Assembly (NCBI RefSeq): GCF_900188025.1
Contig: NZ_FZNO01000012.1
Location: 1-64,000, forward strand
From: Blastococcus mobilis
Lineage (GTDB): Bacteria > Actinomycetota > Actinomycetes > Mycobacteriales > Geodermatophilaceae
Length of the DNA stretch: 64,000 nt
Direction of reading: 5' to 3'
Of the stretch, positions 51,138 through 59,775 are shown piece after piece. The stretch's first letter is position 1. The number at the start of each line of letters is the position of its first letter. Made by a program: the position numbers and the translations under genes. The notes beneath the pieces are model-generated. The model saw only the letters and a list, made by a program, of their open reading frames with translations. It was not told where the DNA came from and did not search any database.

Positions 51138-52568
51138 TTACTGCCCGTCGGTGCGGCCGCGCACCTGGGCGTACCGCTCCCGTACGCCGGGTGTCGGCGC
51201 GGACTCGAACCTCTGGAGCCCGGGCAGCGCCCACTCGGGGGGTGCGGCGGCGCCGGACAGCACCCAGGCCGCCTGGCGGGCGGCGCCGTCGGCGACGTAC
51301 TCACCCGGCGACGGCACCAGGACAGGGCGCCCGAAGATCCCGGGGGCCAGCTGCTGGACGGCAGGGGAACCGGCGGCCCCGCCGATCAGCAGCACCCGGT
51401 CCACGGCGACCCCCTGGGCCACGACGGCCTCGATCCCGTCGGCCAGACCGCACAGCAGACCCTCGACCGCGGCTCGCGCGAGGTGAGCGGGGGTGGCCGT
51501 CCGCAGCGTCAGCCCGTGGACGGCGCCGGTCGCGCGGGGGAGGTTCGGCGTGCGCTCGCCCTCGAGGTAGGGGACCAGGACCAGGCCCTCTGCTCCCGGA
51601 GGAGCCGACAGCGCCAGGTCCGACAACCGCGCGTGGTCGACGCCGAGCATGGTCGCGGCCGCATCGAGCACCCGGGCGGCGTTCAGCGTCGCCACCAGGG
51701 GAAGGTGGTTGCCGGTGGCGTCGGCGAACCCGGCGACGGTGCCGGTCACGTCGGCCACGGCCGTGGTGCTGACCGCCGAGACCACGCCGGAGGTGCCGAT
51801 CGAGACGATGACGTCGCCGGGACGGGCGGCGAGTGCCAGCGCCGCGGCGGCGTTGTCCCCGGTGCCGGGTCCCAGCACCGCCGACGTCCCGGCGAGAACG
51901 CCCACCTGCTCGGCGGGTCCGGCGACACGCGGGACCGCCGGGCGGCGACCACGCATCGCCAGTTCCAGCAGGTCGAGGCGGTACTCCCCGGAGCGGGCCG
52001 ACCAGTACGCGGTGCCGCTGGCGTCGCCGCGGTCGGTGACGAGGGTGCCCGGGCCGCGCTCGGCCGACAGTCGCCAGGTCAGCCAGTCGTGCGGAAGGCA
52101 GACGGCGGCGGTGCGGTCGGCGTTGCCCGGTTCGGCGTCGGCCAGCCAGCGCAGCTTGGCCGCGGTGAAGGAGGCCACCGGCACCAGCCCGACGGCGTCG
52201 GCCCAGGCCTGCCGTCCGGTCGCCTCGTCGCCGTCGCCGAGCTCGGCGATGAGGTCCGACGCGGCGCCCGCGGACCGCACGTCGTTCCAGAGGAGTGCGT
52301 CGCGCACGACGGTGCCGTCGTCGTCGAGGCAGACCATGCCGTGCTGCTGGCCACCGATCGACAGGGCGGCGACGTCGGCCAGCCCTCCGGCGGCGTCCGC
52401 CGCGGCGGTGAAGGCGGCCTCCCACGCGCGCGGGTCGACCTCGGTGCCCGCGGGGTGCGGGGCGCGACCGGACCGGACCGGCGCGCCGGTCTCGGCATCG
52501 CGGACGACCACCTTGCAAGCCTGCGTGGAGGTGTCGACGCCGGCGACGAGGGTCCGGGCCGGCGTCAT
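51138..52568 (-). CDS. xylB: Xylulokinase
   Basis: 476 residues, FGGY carbohydrate kinase. Phosphorylates D-xylulose produced by xylose isomerase. N-terminal [17 protein letters not shown], the [11 protein letters not shown] motif with substrate-contact residues, LWNDVRS, and the second-domain [19 protein letters not shown] and SIGTSGV ATP-binding motifs. ATG 52568 is the first start followed by the kinase domain; a longer frame is unlikely. Divergent from the ROK regulator with 158 bp between; the third xylose gene, xylA, is on the other side of that regulator. Confidence 0.93.
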   Translation of the reverse strand: MTPARTLVAGVDTSTQACKVVVRDAETGAPVRSGRAPHPAGTEVDPRAWEAAFTAAADAAGGLADVAALSIGGQQHGMVCLDDDGTVVRDALLWNDVRSAGAASDLIAELGDGDEATGRQAWADAVGLVPVASFTAAKLRWLADAEPGNADRTAAVCLPHDWLTWRLSAERGPGTLVTDRGDASGTAYWSARSGEYRLDLLELAMRGRRPAVPRVAGPAEQVGVLAGTSAVLGPGTGDNAAAALALAARPGDVIVSIGTSGVVSAVSTTAVADVTGTVAGFADATGNHLPLVATLNAARVLDAAATMLGVDHARLSDLALSAPPGAEGLVLVPYLEGERTPNLPRATGAVHGLTLRTATPAHLARAAVEGLLCGLADGIEAVVAQGVAVDRVLLIGGAAGSPAVQQLAPGIFGRPVLVPSPGEYVADGAARQAAWVLSGAAAPPEWALPGLQRFESAPTPGVRERYAQVRGRTDGQ

Positions 52569-52640
52569 CGCGGGGCCGGGGTGGGAGACGGCACGGGCGG
52601 ACTGTAGCCACGGTCGGGCCCGACCGGCGGGCATGCGCCC

Positions 52641-52688
52641 TTGACCACACGGCCCTCACGCCCCTAATTTGTCGCCGCAATCGACTAA
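52641..52688. promoter_or_regulatory. Promoter of the ROK regulator gene with candidate operator
   Basis: Forward -35 TTGACC (52641-52646), 18-bp spacer and -10 TAATTT (52665-52670). Overlapping the -10, TTTGTCG (52668-52674) and CGACTAA (52682-52688) form an inverted repeat with one mismatch and a 7-nt spacer, AT-rich for this genome. It is a good candidate for the ROK repressor site controlling both xylB and the xylR-xylA unit. Confidence 0.5.
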
Positions 52689-52726
52689 TCGTCGAGGGCA
52701 GCGATCGCGGAAGGTGGGGCGCCGCC

Positions 52727-54013
52727 GTGTTCGAGGAACGCCGGCTGTACGACGGTGCGGTCGGCCGGAGGCAGGCGCCGGCCGATCAGGCCGCCGTCCG
52801 CCGCAGCAACCTCGGGCTGGTCCTGCGGCACCTGCGCGACGCCGGCCCGCGCTCCCGCGCCCGGATCGCCCAGGACACCGGCCTGAACAAGGCGACCGTG
52901 TCCAGCCTGGTCGCCGAGCTCGCCGACCGCCGGCTGATCACCACCGGTGACGTGGACCGCGCCGGCGCCGTGGGGCGGCCGGGGCTGATCGTTCATCTCG
53001 ACGGCCGTGGCGTCTGCGGCATCGGGGTGGAGCTCAACGTCGACTACGCCGCGATCCTGGTCCTGGACCTGCGCGGCGAGGTGCTGTTCGAGCACCGGGT
53101 GGCGCTCGACGTCCCTGAGCTCGGCCCGGAGCGGACGCTCGACGAGGTGGCCCGGTTGGTGAACGAAACCCTCGAGGCGGCGGCGAGGGATGTGGTCCCG
53201 GTCGGGCTGACCGTCGCGATCCCCGGTCTGGTCCGCAGTGTCGACGGCGTGGCCGGCTACGCGCCCAACCTCGGCTGGCGCGACGTGCCGGTGCGCGAGG
53301 GGTTGCGCGCCCGGGTGGGCCTCGACTGCCCGATCCGGGTGGAGAACGACGCGAACCTGTCCGCGATCGCCGAGTGGGCGATGGGTCCCGAGGCCCGGAC
53401 GCCGGACCTCGTCTACCTGACCGGTGAGGTGGGGGTCGGTGGCGGCGTGATCGTGGACGGCCGGCTGCTGCGCGGGGCCGGCGGGCTCTCGGGCGAGGTG
53501 GGGCACACCGCGCTGGGCGATCCCGACCTCGTGTGCGGCTGCGGCCGGCGTGGCTGCTGGGAGACCGTCGTGGGACTCAGCGCGCTCCTGCGGGCCGCCG
53601 CCGACCCGGGGGACCCGGTCCACGACCACGGTCGCGACCTCGAGACCCGCCTGGCCGAGATCGCCGCCCGTGCCGACGCCGGCGACCGGCGGTCGCTCGA
53701 CGCCCTGCACCGCGTCGGCACCGGCCTGGGCACCGGGGCCGCCGTCCTGATCAACCTGTTCAACCCGCAGGTCGTGCTGCTGGGCGGCTACTTCGCCGTC
53801 CTCGGCCGGTTCCTGCTGGAGCCGATGGCTGCCGAGCTCCGTGCCCGGGTGTTCGCCCCCGACCTGGCCGATGCCCGCATCGTGCTGTCCACCCTGGGGT
53901 TCACCGCGGCCGTCCGGGGTGGCGCGTACGTCGCCCTCGAGTCGGTCTTCGACGACCCGACCCTCATACCCGTCGACGCCGCCATGGACCCCGCCCCGGC
54001 GGCCGGGTCGTGA
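52727..54013 (+). CDS. xylR: ROK-family transcriptional regulator, XylR-like
   Basis: 428 residues. An N-terminal winged helix ([40 protein letters not shown], about 27-66) precedes a ROK sugar-kinase-like domain with the DLRG strand, the [12 protein letters not shown] motif and the zinc motif [10 protein letters not shown] (about 269-278) behind GEVGHTAL. Represses xylose genes until xylose binds. GTG 52727 is chosen; the N-terminal helix starts after about 15 residues. It is 52 bp upstream of xylA in the same direction, so likely cotranscribed. The symbol xylR rests on context. Confidence 0.88.
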   Translation: MFEERRLYDGAVGRRQAPADQAAVRRSNLGLVLRHLRDAGPRSRARIAQDTGLNKATVSSLVAELADRRLITTGDVDRAGAVGRPGLIVHLDGRGVCGIGVELNVDYAAILVLDLRGEVLFEHRVALDVPELGPERTLDEVARLVNETLEAAARDVVPVGLTVAIPGLVRSVDGVAGYAPNLGWRDVPVREGLRARVGLDCPIRVENDANLSAIAEWAMGPEARTPDLVYLTGEVGVGGGVIVDGRLLRGAGGLSGEVGHTALGDPDLVCGCGRRGCWETVVGLSALLRAAADPGDPVHDHGRDLETRLAEIAARADAGDRRSLDALHRVGTGLGTGAAVLINLFNPQVVLLGGYFAVLGRFLLEPMAAELRARVFAPDLADARIVLSTLGFTAAVRGGAYVALESVFDDPTLIPVDAAMDPAPAAGS

Positions 54014-54065
54014 CGCCGAGCGCTTTCCGTGCGCGCCACCGATCGATCCGGATGGAGACCCCCGC

Positions 54066-55226
54066 ATGAGCGACTACACCCCGACCAAGGACGACAGGTT
54101 CAGCTTCGGCCTCTGGACCGTGGGCTGGCAGGGCGTCGACGTCTTCGGTGGTCCGGTACGGCCGCCGCTGGACCCGGTGGAGGCGGTGCACCGGCTCGCC
54201 GAGCTCGGCGCCGCGGCGATCACGTTCCACGACGACGACCTCGTGCCCGACGACGCGACCCGCGCGGCGACCCTCGAGCGGTTCACGAAGGCCCTGGCCG
54301 AGACCGGCATGGGCGTGGAGATGGCCACCACCAATCTCTTCGGCGCCCCGGTCTTCAAGGACGGCGGCTTCACCGCCAACGATCGCGCCGTCCGCCGGTA
54401 CGCGATCGCGAAAGTGCTGCGCAACATCGACCTGGCCGCCGAGCTGGGCGCGGAGACCTACGTGCTGTGGGGTGGCCGGGAGGGAGCGGAGTCCGGCGGC
54501 AGCAAGGACGTCGCCGCCGCGCTCGACCGCTACAAGGAGGCCCTCGACATCCTCTGCGGCTACGTCCGCGAGAAGGGCTACGACCTCCGGTTCGCCCTGG
54601 AGCCCAAGCCCAACGAGCCGCGCGGCGACATACTGCTGCCGACCATCGGCCACGCGATTGCCTTCATCGACGAGCTCGACGAACCCGACCGCGTCGGACT
54701 CAATCCCGAGGTCGGGCACGAGGAGATGGCCGGGCTGAACTTCGCGCAGGGCATCGCCCAGGCGCTGTGGCACGGCAAGCTCTTCCACGTCGACCTCAAC
54801 GGCCAGCACGGGCCGCGCTTCGACCAGGACCTCCGCTTCGGCGCGGGCAACCTGCGCGGCGCCTTCTGGACCGTCGACACCCTGCTGGGCGGCGGATCGG
54901 GCAACGCCTACGACGGCTACCTGCACTTCGACTACAAGCCCCCGCGGACCGAGGACATCGACGGCGTCTGGGAGACCGCTCGGGCGTGCATGCGCAACTA
55001 CCTGATCCTCAAGGAGAAGGCGCAGGCGTTCCGGGCCGACCCGGAGGTGGCCGCGGCGCTGGAGGCGGCGCGCGTCGGCGAGCTCGCCGTCCCGACGCTG
55101 GGGGAGGGGGAGTCCCTGGACGCGCTGCGCGCCGAGCCGGTCGACCCGCAGGCGCTCGGGGAGCGAGGCCTGCAGTTCGAGCGGCTCGACCAGCTCGCGA
55201 TGGAGCACCTGCTCGGCGTGCGCTGA
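54066..55226 (+). CDS. xylA: Xylose isomerase
   Basis: 386 residues. Converts D-xylose to D-xylulose; TIM barrel with two divalent metal ions. [16 protein letters not shown], catalytic His in [12 protein letters not shown], metal ligands Glu and Asp in [15 protein letters not shown] and [36 protein letters not shown] and FDYKPPR are all intact; this is the actinobacterial (Streptomyces) class I enzyme used for glucose isomerisation. ATG 54066 preceded by GGAGACC. It follows the ROK gene by 52 bp. Confidence 0.96.
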   Translation: MSDYTPTKDDRFSFGLWTVGWQGVDVFGGPVRPPLDPVEAVHRLAELGAAAITFHDDDLVPDDATRAATLERFTKALAETGMGVEMATTNLFGAPVFKDGGFTANDRAVRRYAIAKVLRNIDLAAELGAETYVLWGGREGAESGGSKDVAAALDRYKEALDILCGYVREKGYDLRFALEPKPNEPRGDILLPTIGHAIAFIDELDEPDRVGLNPEVGHEEMAGLNFAQGIAQALWHGKLFHVDLNGQHGPRFDQDLRFGAGNLRGAFWTVDTLLGGGSGNAYDGYLHFDYKPPRTEDIDGVWETARACMRNYLILKEKAQAFRADPEVAAALEAARVGELAVPTLGEGESLDALRAEPVDPQALGERGLQFERLDQLAMEHLLGVR

Positions 55227-55230
55227 GTCC

Positions 55231-55410
55231 GGACCTGGCGAGGGATCGGGTCGGCTACCGGCAGGCGGCCGTCTGGGTCACCGAGGAGGAGTTCGACGCG
55301 ATGGTGGCCGACCTGGCAGCCGTCCTGCAGGCGCGCATGGCCCACGGGCCGGACGGCGAGCGCCGACGCCGGCTGGTCACCACCGTGCACCTGCCGGCCG
55401 ACCGAGCCCG
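55231..55410 (+). pseudogene. C-terminal remnant of a helix-turn-helix regulator
   Basis: The frame directly after xylA encodes RVGYRQAAVWVTEEEFDAM, then VADLAAVLQARMAHGP and a basic RRRRLVTTVHLP, closely resembling the C-terminal effector part of actinobacterial ArsR-type helix-turn-helix regulators. There is no start codon: upstream the frame runs into xylA. Past about 55410 the frame continues without a stop into the antisense of the DoxX gene. This looks like a truncated gene fragment. Confidence 0.45.
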
Positions 55411-55413
55411 GCG

Positions 55414-55920
55414 TCACCGGGAGGTGCGACGTGCCTCCCGGGCGGCCTGCCTGGCCTGCTTCCTCGCCAGCTTGTTCGCCTTCGTGACCGTGACCCTGGG
55501 CCGGCGCTCGATGAGCCCGCGGGTCATCAGGCCGATCCCGATGCCGACCAGCCAACTGTCCTTGGCGATGGACAGGCCCTGCTCGGTCGGGGCGAGGCTG
55601 CCCGGCTTCCGCATGCCCGGCGTCCTCAGGTAGAGCCCGAGGAGCCCGCTGGAGAAGGCGGTCAAGGCGGCCCCGGCGACGAAGGTGGGCACGAACGGCG
55701 TGAGCAGCGCGGCGCCCAGGACGATCTCGGTGGTCGCCAGTCCCTGCACGAACTGCTGCGGGGGCACCGACTTGAGGAACGGATAGGTGCCGGCGGCGAA
55801 GCCGTGCACGCCGGCCGCGGTCTCCGCGTCGGCGCCGCGCTTGCTGAGCCCGCTGTTGAGGATGAACGCGCCGGCGGAGATGCGCGGAGCGATCTCGGAC
55901 AGGGTGATGGGCAGACCCAT
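55414..55920 (-). CDS. DoxX-like membrane protein
   Basis: 168 residues with four hydrophobic helices (about 10-28, 55-75, 78-95, 122-138), the DoxX topology, and a basic cytoplasmic tail (KANKLARKQARQAAREARR). The FVQGLATTEIVLGAALLTPF segment is typical of the family, which is linked in mycobacteria to redox stress, with SodA and SseA. ATG 55920. It ends next to the regulator remnant and is co-oriented with, but 219 bp from, the helicase gene. Confidence 0.75.
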   Translation of the reverse strand: MGLPITLSEIAPRISAGAFILNSGLSKRGADAETAAGVHGFAAGTYPFLKSVPPQQFVQGLATTEIVLGAALLTPFVPTFVAGAALTAFSSGLLGLYLRTPGMRKPGSLAPTEQGLSIAKDSWLVGIGIGLMTRGLIERRPRVTVTKANKLARKQARQAAREARRTSR

Positions 55921-56139
55921 GGAGGTACCTCGCTGTTGGTCGGGAAGGCTCGTCCAGAGGCTTCAGCGGATGGTCGTTCGTCGGGCTCAGTGCCCATCGG
56001 CCCGTCGGCCAATCGTCGGCTCGGCAAGACCTCGTCCCGGTGAAGGACCCCGGACGGCCTGGCGGGGTGGCCGGCGTCGACCGGTCGGCAGCGGCCCTCG
56101 TCGCCGCGGTCCGCGCCCGCCACCCCTCTCCCGCTGGCG

Positions 56140-57738
56140 TCAGCGGCCGCCGCGGCGGGAGCGGGCGCTGAAGGAGGCGGCCGACGACGAACCGGCGCGA
56201 GCGGCGAGCTCGGCGCGGGTGCGTGCCGGGCCGCTCGACCGGCCGGAGCCCCCGCGGGCGCCGCTCGAGGAGTTCCCGTTCGAGGAACCGGTCGACGAGC
56301 CGCCACCCGAGCCGCCGCGACGGCGACGGCCGCCGCCCTGACCCTGCGGCTGCGGTTCGGGGGCCGGCGCCGGCTCGACGTAGGGGGCGGCCGGCCCGGT
56401 CAGCGCCGCGATCTCCGGGGCACCCGGACCGACGGCGCTCACCTTCGGGCTGATGCCGGCCTGCCGGGCGAGCGTGCGGACCTCGCCGGCCTGGTCGGGC
56501 GTGGAGACGGTGACCACGGCGCCCTCCGCACCGGCTCGGGCGGTGCGGCCCGAGCGGTGCAGGTAGGCCTTGTGCTCGGCCGGCGGGTCGACGTGCACGA
56601 CGAGGGCGACGTCGTCGACGTGGATGCCGCGGGCGGCGATGTCGGTGGCGCAGAGCACGCGGCTGGCCCCGGTGGTGAACGCCTCGAGGTTGCGCTCACG
56701 GGCGTTCTGGCTGAGGTTGCCGTGCAGGTCGACCGCCGGGATGCCCTGGGCGGTGAGCTGCTTGGCGAGCTTCTTGGCCTGGTGCTTGGTGCGGGTGAAC
56801 AGCACGCTGCGACCCAGGCCGGAGGCGAGCTGGCGGACGACCTCGGCCTTGTCGGCGTTCTGCACCTGCAGGACGTGGTGGGTCATGGTGCTGACCGGGG
56901 CCACGGCCGGGTCGACCGAGTGCGTGATCGGGTCGGACAGGTAGCGCTTGACGAGGACGTCGACGCCGTTGTCCAGGGTGGCCGAGAAGAGCAGCCGCTG
57001 GCCGACCTTGGGGGTGCGGTCCATCAGGCGCTTGACGCCGGGCAGGAAGCCCAGGTCGGCCATGTGGTCGGCCTCGTCCAGGATCGTGATCTCGACGGCG
57101 CCCAGGTCGCAGTGGCCCTGGCCGATGAGGTCCTCGAGCCGGCCGGGACAGGCGATCAGCACGTCGATGCCGCCGGCGAGGGCGTGCACCTGCGGGTTCT
57201 GGCCGACGCCGCCGAAGATCGTCGTCGTCCGCATGCCGAGGGCGCGGGCCATCGGGTCGACGACCGCGGCGACCTGGTTGGCCAGCTCGCGGGTCGGGAC
57301 GAGGATCAGCGACCGCGGCCGCTTGGGCAGCCGCTTGCTGTCCGACGCGGCGAGGCGCGCGACCAGCGGGATGCTGAAGGCCAGGGTCTTGCCCGAGCCC
57401 GTGCGGCCGCGACCGAGCACGTCACGGCCGCCGAGGCTGTCGGGCAGCGTCGCGACCTGGATCGGGAACGGCGCGGTGATGCCGCTGCCCGTGAGCACCT
57501 CCACGAGGGGGGCGGGGACGCCGAGGGCCTCGAAAGTGGTGTCGGTGGGGAGGACGGTGGCGTCACTGCCGATCGGCACGACGGCGGGCGCCGGGACGAC
57601 CGGCGCGGTGGGGGCCGGGTGCTGGGTGTGCTGCTGCTCGCCGGTGGGGCGGGCACCCCGGCCGCGGCCGCCGCGACGACGCCGGGGGCGGTCGTCGGCG
57701 TTGCTGTGGGTGGACGGGGAGACGTTCTGCGAAGTCAT
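56140..57738 (-). CDS. DEAD-box RNA helicase
   Basis: 532 residues. N-terminal 75 residues and C-terminal 90 are disordered, the former Arg/Gly-rich, the latter Ser/Gly-rich with RRRRGGSGGG, typical RNA-binding tails. Core motifs: Q-motif PFPIQVATLP, I GRTGSGKT, Ia PTRELANQV, II DEADHM, III SATLDN, IV FTRTKHQAKK, V ATDIAARGIHV, VI HRSGRTARAG. Resembles RhlE/DeaD-type helicases involved in ribosome assembly or mRNA decay, often cold induced. ATG 57738 has GAGGA 5 nt upstream. Divergent from the MFS gene with 364 bp between. Confidence 0.93.
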   Translation of the reverse strand: MTSQNVSPSTHSNADDRPRRRRGGRGRGARPTGEQQHTQHPAPTAPVVPAPAVVPIGSDATVLPTDTTFEALGVPAPLVEVLTGSGITAPFPIQVATLPDSLGGRDVLGRGRTGSGKTLAFSIPLVARLAASDSKRLPKRPRSLILVPTRELANQVAAVVDPMARALGMRTTTIFGGVGQNPQVHALAGGIDVLIACPGRLEDLIGQGHCDLGAVEITILDEADHMADLGFLPGVKRLMDRTPKVGQRLLFSATLDNGVDVLVKRYLSDPITHSVDPAVAPVSTMTHHVLQVQNADKAEVVRQLASGLGRSVLFTRTKHQAKKLAKQLTAQGIPAVDLHGNLSQNARERNLEAFTTGASRVLCATDIAARGIHVDDVALVVHVDPPAEHKAYLHRSGRTARAGAEGAVVTVSTPDQAGEVRTLARQAGISPKVSAVGPGAPEIAALTGPAAPYVEPAPAPEPQPQGQGGGRRRRGGSGGGSSTGSSNGNSSSGARGGSGRSSGPARTRAELAARAGSSSAASFSARSRRGGR

Positions 57739-58043
57739 CGGTTCCTCGACGCTCGAGTGGCCGCACGACGACCTCGGCGGAAGCGAGCGCGGGCGCACCT
57801 GCGCGGTGGGCAGGGCGGGCTCACATCGTCGCGAGACGTCGGACAGCCGGGCGCACCTCGGTGGCGCAGCCTCAGCCCGACGTCGTTTCCTGCCGCTCCG
57901 GATGAGCGAGGGCGGCGCCGGTACACCTCACTCAACCAGAGATCGACGCAGCGTGTGCCCACTGACGCGGAGTCCCCGGTCACATCGGGTGAGCGCCGCC
58001 TCACGGCCGAAGTGGCCACCATGGCCGCTCCGGCGGCGGTGGT
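57739..58043. other. Divergent intergenic region, helicase / MFS transporter
   Basis: About 305 bp without a believable gene. Presumably holds the helicase promoter and a 5' leader. Frames present are shadow-like. The only evident structure is the inverted repeat just beyond it at 58044-58068. Confidence 0.35.
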
Positions 58044-58068
58044 GGCCGGATATCGGCGGTATCCGGCC
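58044..58068. promoter_or_regulatory. Perfect 9+9 inverted repeat upstream of the MFS gene
   Basis: GGCCGGATA (58044-58052) and TATCCGGCC (58060-58068) are perfect inverted copies with a 7-nt spacer, 34 bp before the MFS start codon. Size and spacing fit an operator for a TetR/GntR/MarR-type dimer; no such regulator gene lies next to it in the window. Confidence 0.45.
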
Positions 58069-58102
58069 GACCTGCTCGTCCCGTCCCGGGTGCCCGCAGG
58101 CC

Positions 58103-59443
58103 ATGCTGGTCGCCGTGACCGCGCTCGACCAGCCCGCCGCGTCGCCCACGCACCGCATCCATCCCGCCTGGTGGGTGGCCGCGGTGACGTTCCTGGCGCT
58201 GGTCGGCGCCGCCGCGTTCCGGGCCGTGCCCGGCGTCCTGATCGACCCGCTGCGCGAGGAGTTCGGCTGGTCGGTCTCCACGATCTCGGCCGCCGTCGCG
58301 GTCAACATGGCGCTGTACGGACTCACCGCGCCGTTCGCCGCGGCGCTGATGGAGCGGTTCGGCATCCGCCGCGTCGTCATGTCCGCGCTGCTCGTCGTCG
58401 CCCTGGGCAGCGGCCTGACCGTCTTCATGACCGCGAGCTGGCAGCTGCTCCTGCTGTGGGGCGTGCTGGTCGGGCTCGGGACCGGGTCGATGGCGCTGTC
58501 GCTGGTGGCGACGGTGACCGGCCGCTGGTTCGTGGCCCGGCGAGGACTGGTCTCGGGGATCCTCACCGCCGGTGGCGCGGCCGGGCAGCTGATCTTCCTG
58601 CCCCTGGTGGCCTGGGTGGACTCCGTGTGGGGATGGCGGGCGGCCTCCCTCGGCACGACCGCGGCCGCCCTCGCCGTCCTCCCGCTGGTGGCCTGGCTGC
58701 TGCGGGACCGGCCTCGCGACCTCGGCGTCGTCCCGTACGGGGGGACGGCGGCAGACGACGTCGACCCCGTGCGCACCGGTGCCGCCCGCGCGGCGGTCCA
58801 GGGACTGGTCGTCGCGGCGCGGTCCCGCCCGTTCTGGCTGCTGGCCGTCGGCTTCTTCATCTGCGGGATGTCGACCAACGGGCTGGTGCAGCCGCACTTC
58901 ATCCCGGCCGCGCACGACCACGGCATGCCGGTGACGACGGCGGCGGGCCTGCTCGCGGTCGTCGGTCTCTTCGACATCGCGGGCACGATCTTCTCCGGCT
59001 GGCTCACCGACCGGGTCGACCCGCGGGTGCTGCTGCTGGCCTACTACGGCCTGCGCGGCCTCTCGCTGTTCGCGCTGCCGACCCTGTTCGGGCCCGACCT
59101 GCACGTCAGCATGATCGCGTTCATCGTCTTCTACGGCCTGGACTGGGTGGCCACCGTGCCGCCGACGCTGGCGCTCTGCCGCGAGCACTTCGGCGCCCGC
59201 GCACCGGTCGTCTTCGGGTGGGTGTTCGCCTCCCACCAGCTCGGCTCGGCGGCGGCGGCGTTCGGCGGTGGCGTCATCCGCGACGTCACCGGCTCCTACG
59301 ACCTGGCGTGGTTCCTCGCCGGCGGGCTGTGCATGGTCGCCGCGGCCGCGTCGATCGCCATCCGCCGGAACCCGCCGCCGCCTCCCGAGACTGCGCTCCC
59401 GACCGACCCCCAGGAGGCCGCAGCCGCCCAGGCCCACGGCTGA
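58103..59443 (+). CDS. MFS transporter, OFA/monocarboxylate-like
   Basis: 446 residues, twelve TM helices. N-half begins WWVAAVTFLALVGAAAFRAVPGVLIDPLREEFGWS, with the intracellular loop RFGIRRVV and the helix-4 GTGSMALSLVATVTGRWF, and the C-half loop SGWLTDRVDPR. The layout resembles oxalate/formate antiporters and monocarboxylate permeases; substrate unknown. Start at ATG 58103; the frame is open far upstream but only as antisense of the helicase. Regulated probably via the inverted repeat at 58044. The tail is Pro/Ala-rich. Confidence 0.85.
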   Translation: MLVAVTALDQPAASPTHRIHPAWWVAAVTFLALVGAAAFRAVPGVLIDPLREEFGWSVSTISAAVAVNMALYGLTAPFAAALMERFGIRRVVMSALLVVALGSGLTVFMTASWQLLLLWGVLVGLGTGSMALSLVATVTGRWFVARRGLVSGILTAGGAAGQLIFLPLVAWVDSVWGWRAASLGTTAAALAVLPLVAWLLRDRPRDLGVVPYGGTAADDVDPVRTGAARAAVQGLVVAARSRPFWLLAVGFFICGMSTNGLVQPHFIPAAHDHGMPVTTAAGLLAVVGLFDIAGTIFSGWLTDRVDPRVLLLAYYGLRGLSLFALPTLFGPDLHVSMIAFIVFYGLDWVATVPPTLALCREHFGARAPVVFGWVFASHQLGSAAAAFGGGVIRDVTGSYDLAWFLAGGLCMVAAAASIAIRRNPPPPPETALPTDPQEAAAAQAHG

Positions 59444-59462
59444 GCGGTGTGGCGGGACGACG

Positions 59463-59714
59463 TCAGGCCGTGGATTCGAGTGTGAATCGCACCGTCTGCA
59501 CCCGGATCTCGTCGTCGCGGAAGACCAGCGTATCGACGCCGTCGGTGATCCGGGCGTTGCTTCCGATGGCGGTCCATTCGGTGAGCAGGACGTCGCCCTC
59601 GTAGATCCGCGTGTAGACGTCGAACGTCGCGTCCGGGATCTGACCGAGCATCGCGGTGAACGCCTCGCGGACAGCCTGCCTTCCACGGACCGCTCCTTGC
59701 GGGGTGATGAGCAC
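59463..59714 (-). pseudogene. SnoaL/NTF2-like domain, N-terminally truncated
   Basis: 83 residues from GTG 59714: VLITPQGAVRGRQAVREAFT..., WTAIGSNARITDGVDTLVFRDDEIRVQTVRFTLE. This is a SnoaL-like nuclear transport factor 2 domain, which normally has about 25-35 more residues including the first helices. The same frame upstream does encode LFADYAEDA, matching the family, but contains no start codon before it runs into the 3' end of the GMC gene. So the gene appears to have lost its beginning, or it starts at GTG 59714 as a short protein. Function unknown. Confidence 0.55.
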
Positions 59715-59775
59715 GGCGTCCTCGGCGTAGTCGGCGAAGAGACGGAACCCGAGAGCCGCTCGCCGACCGAGGAGC

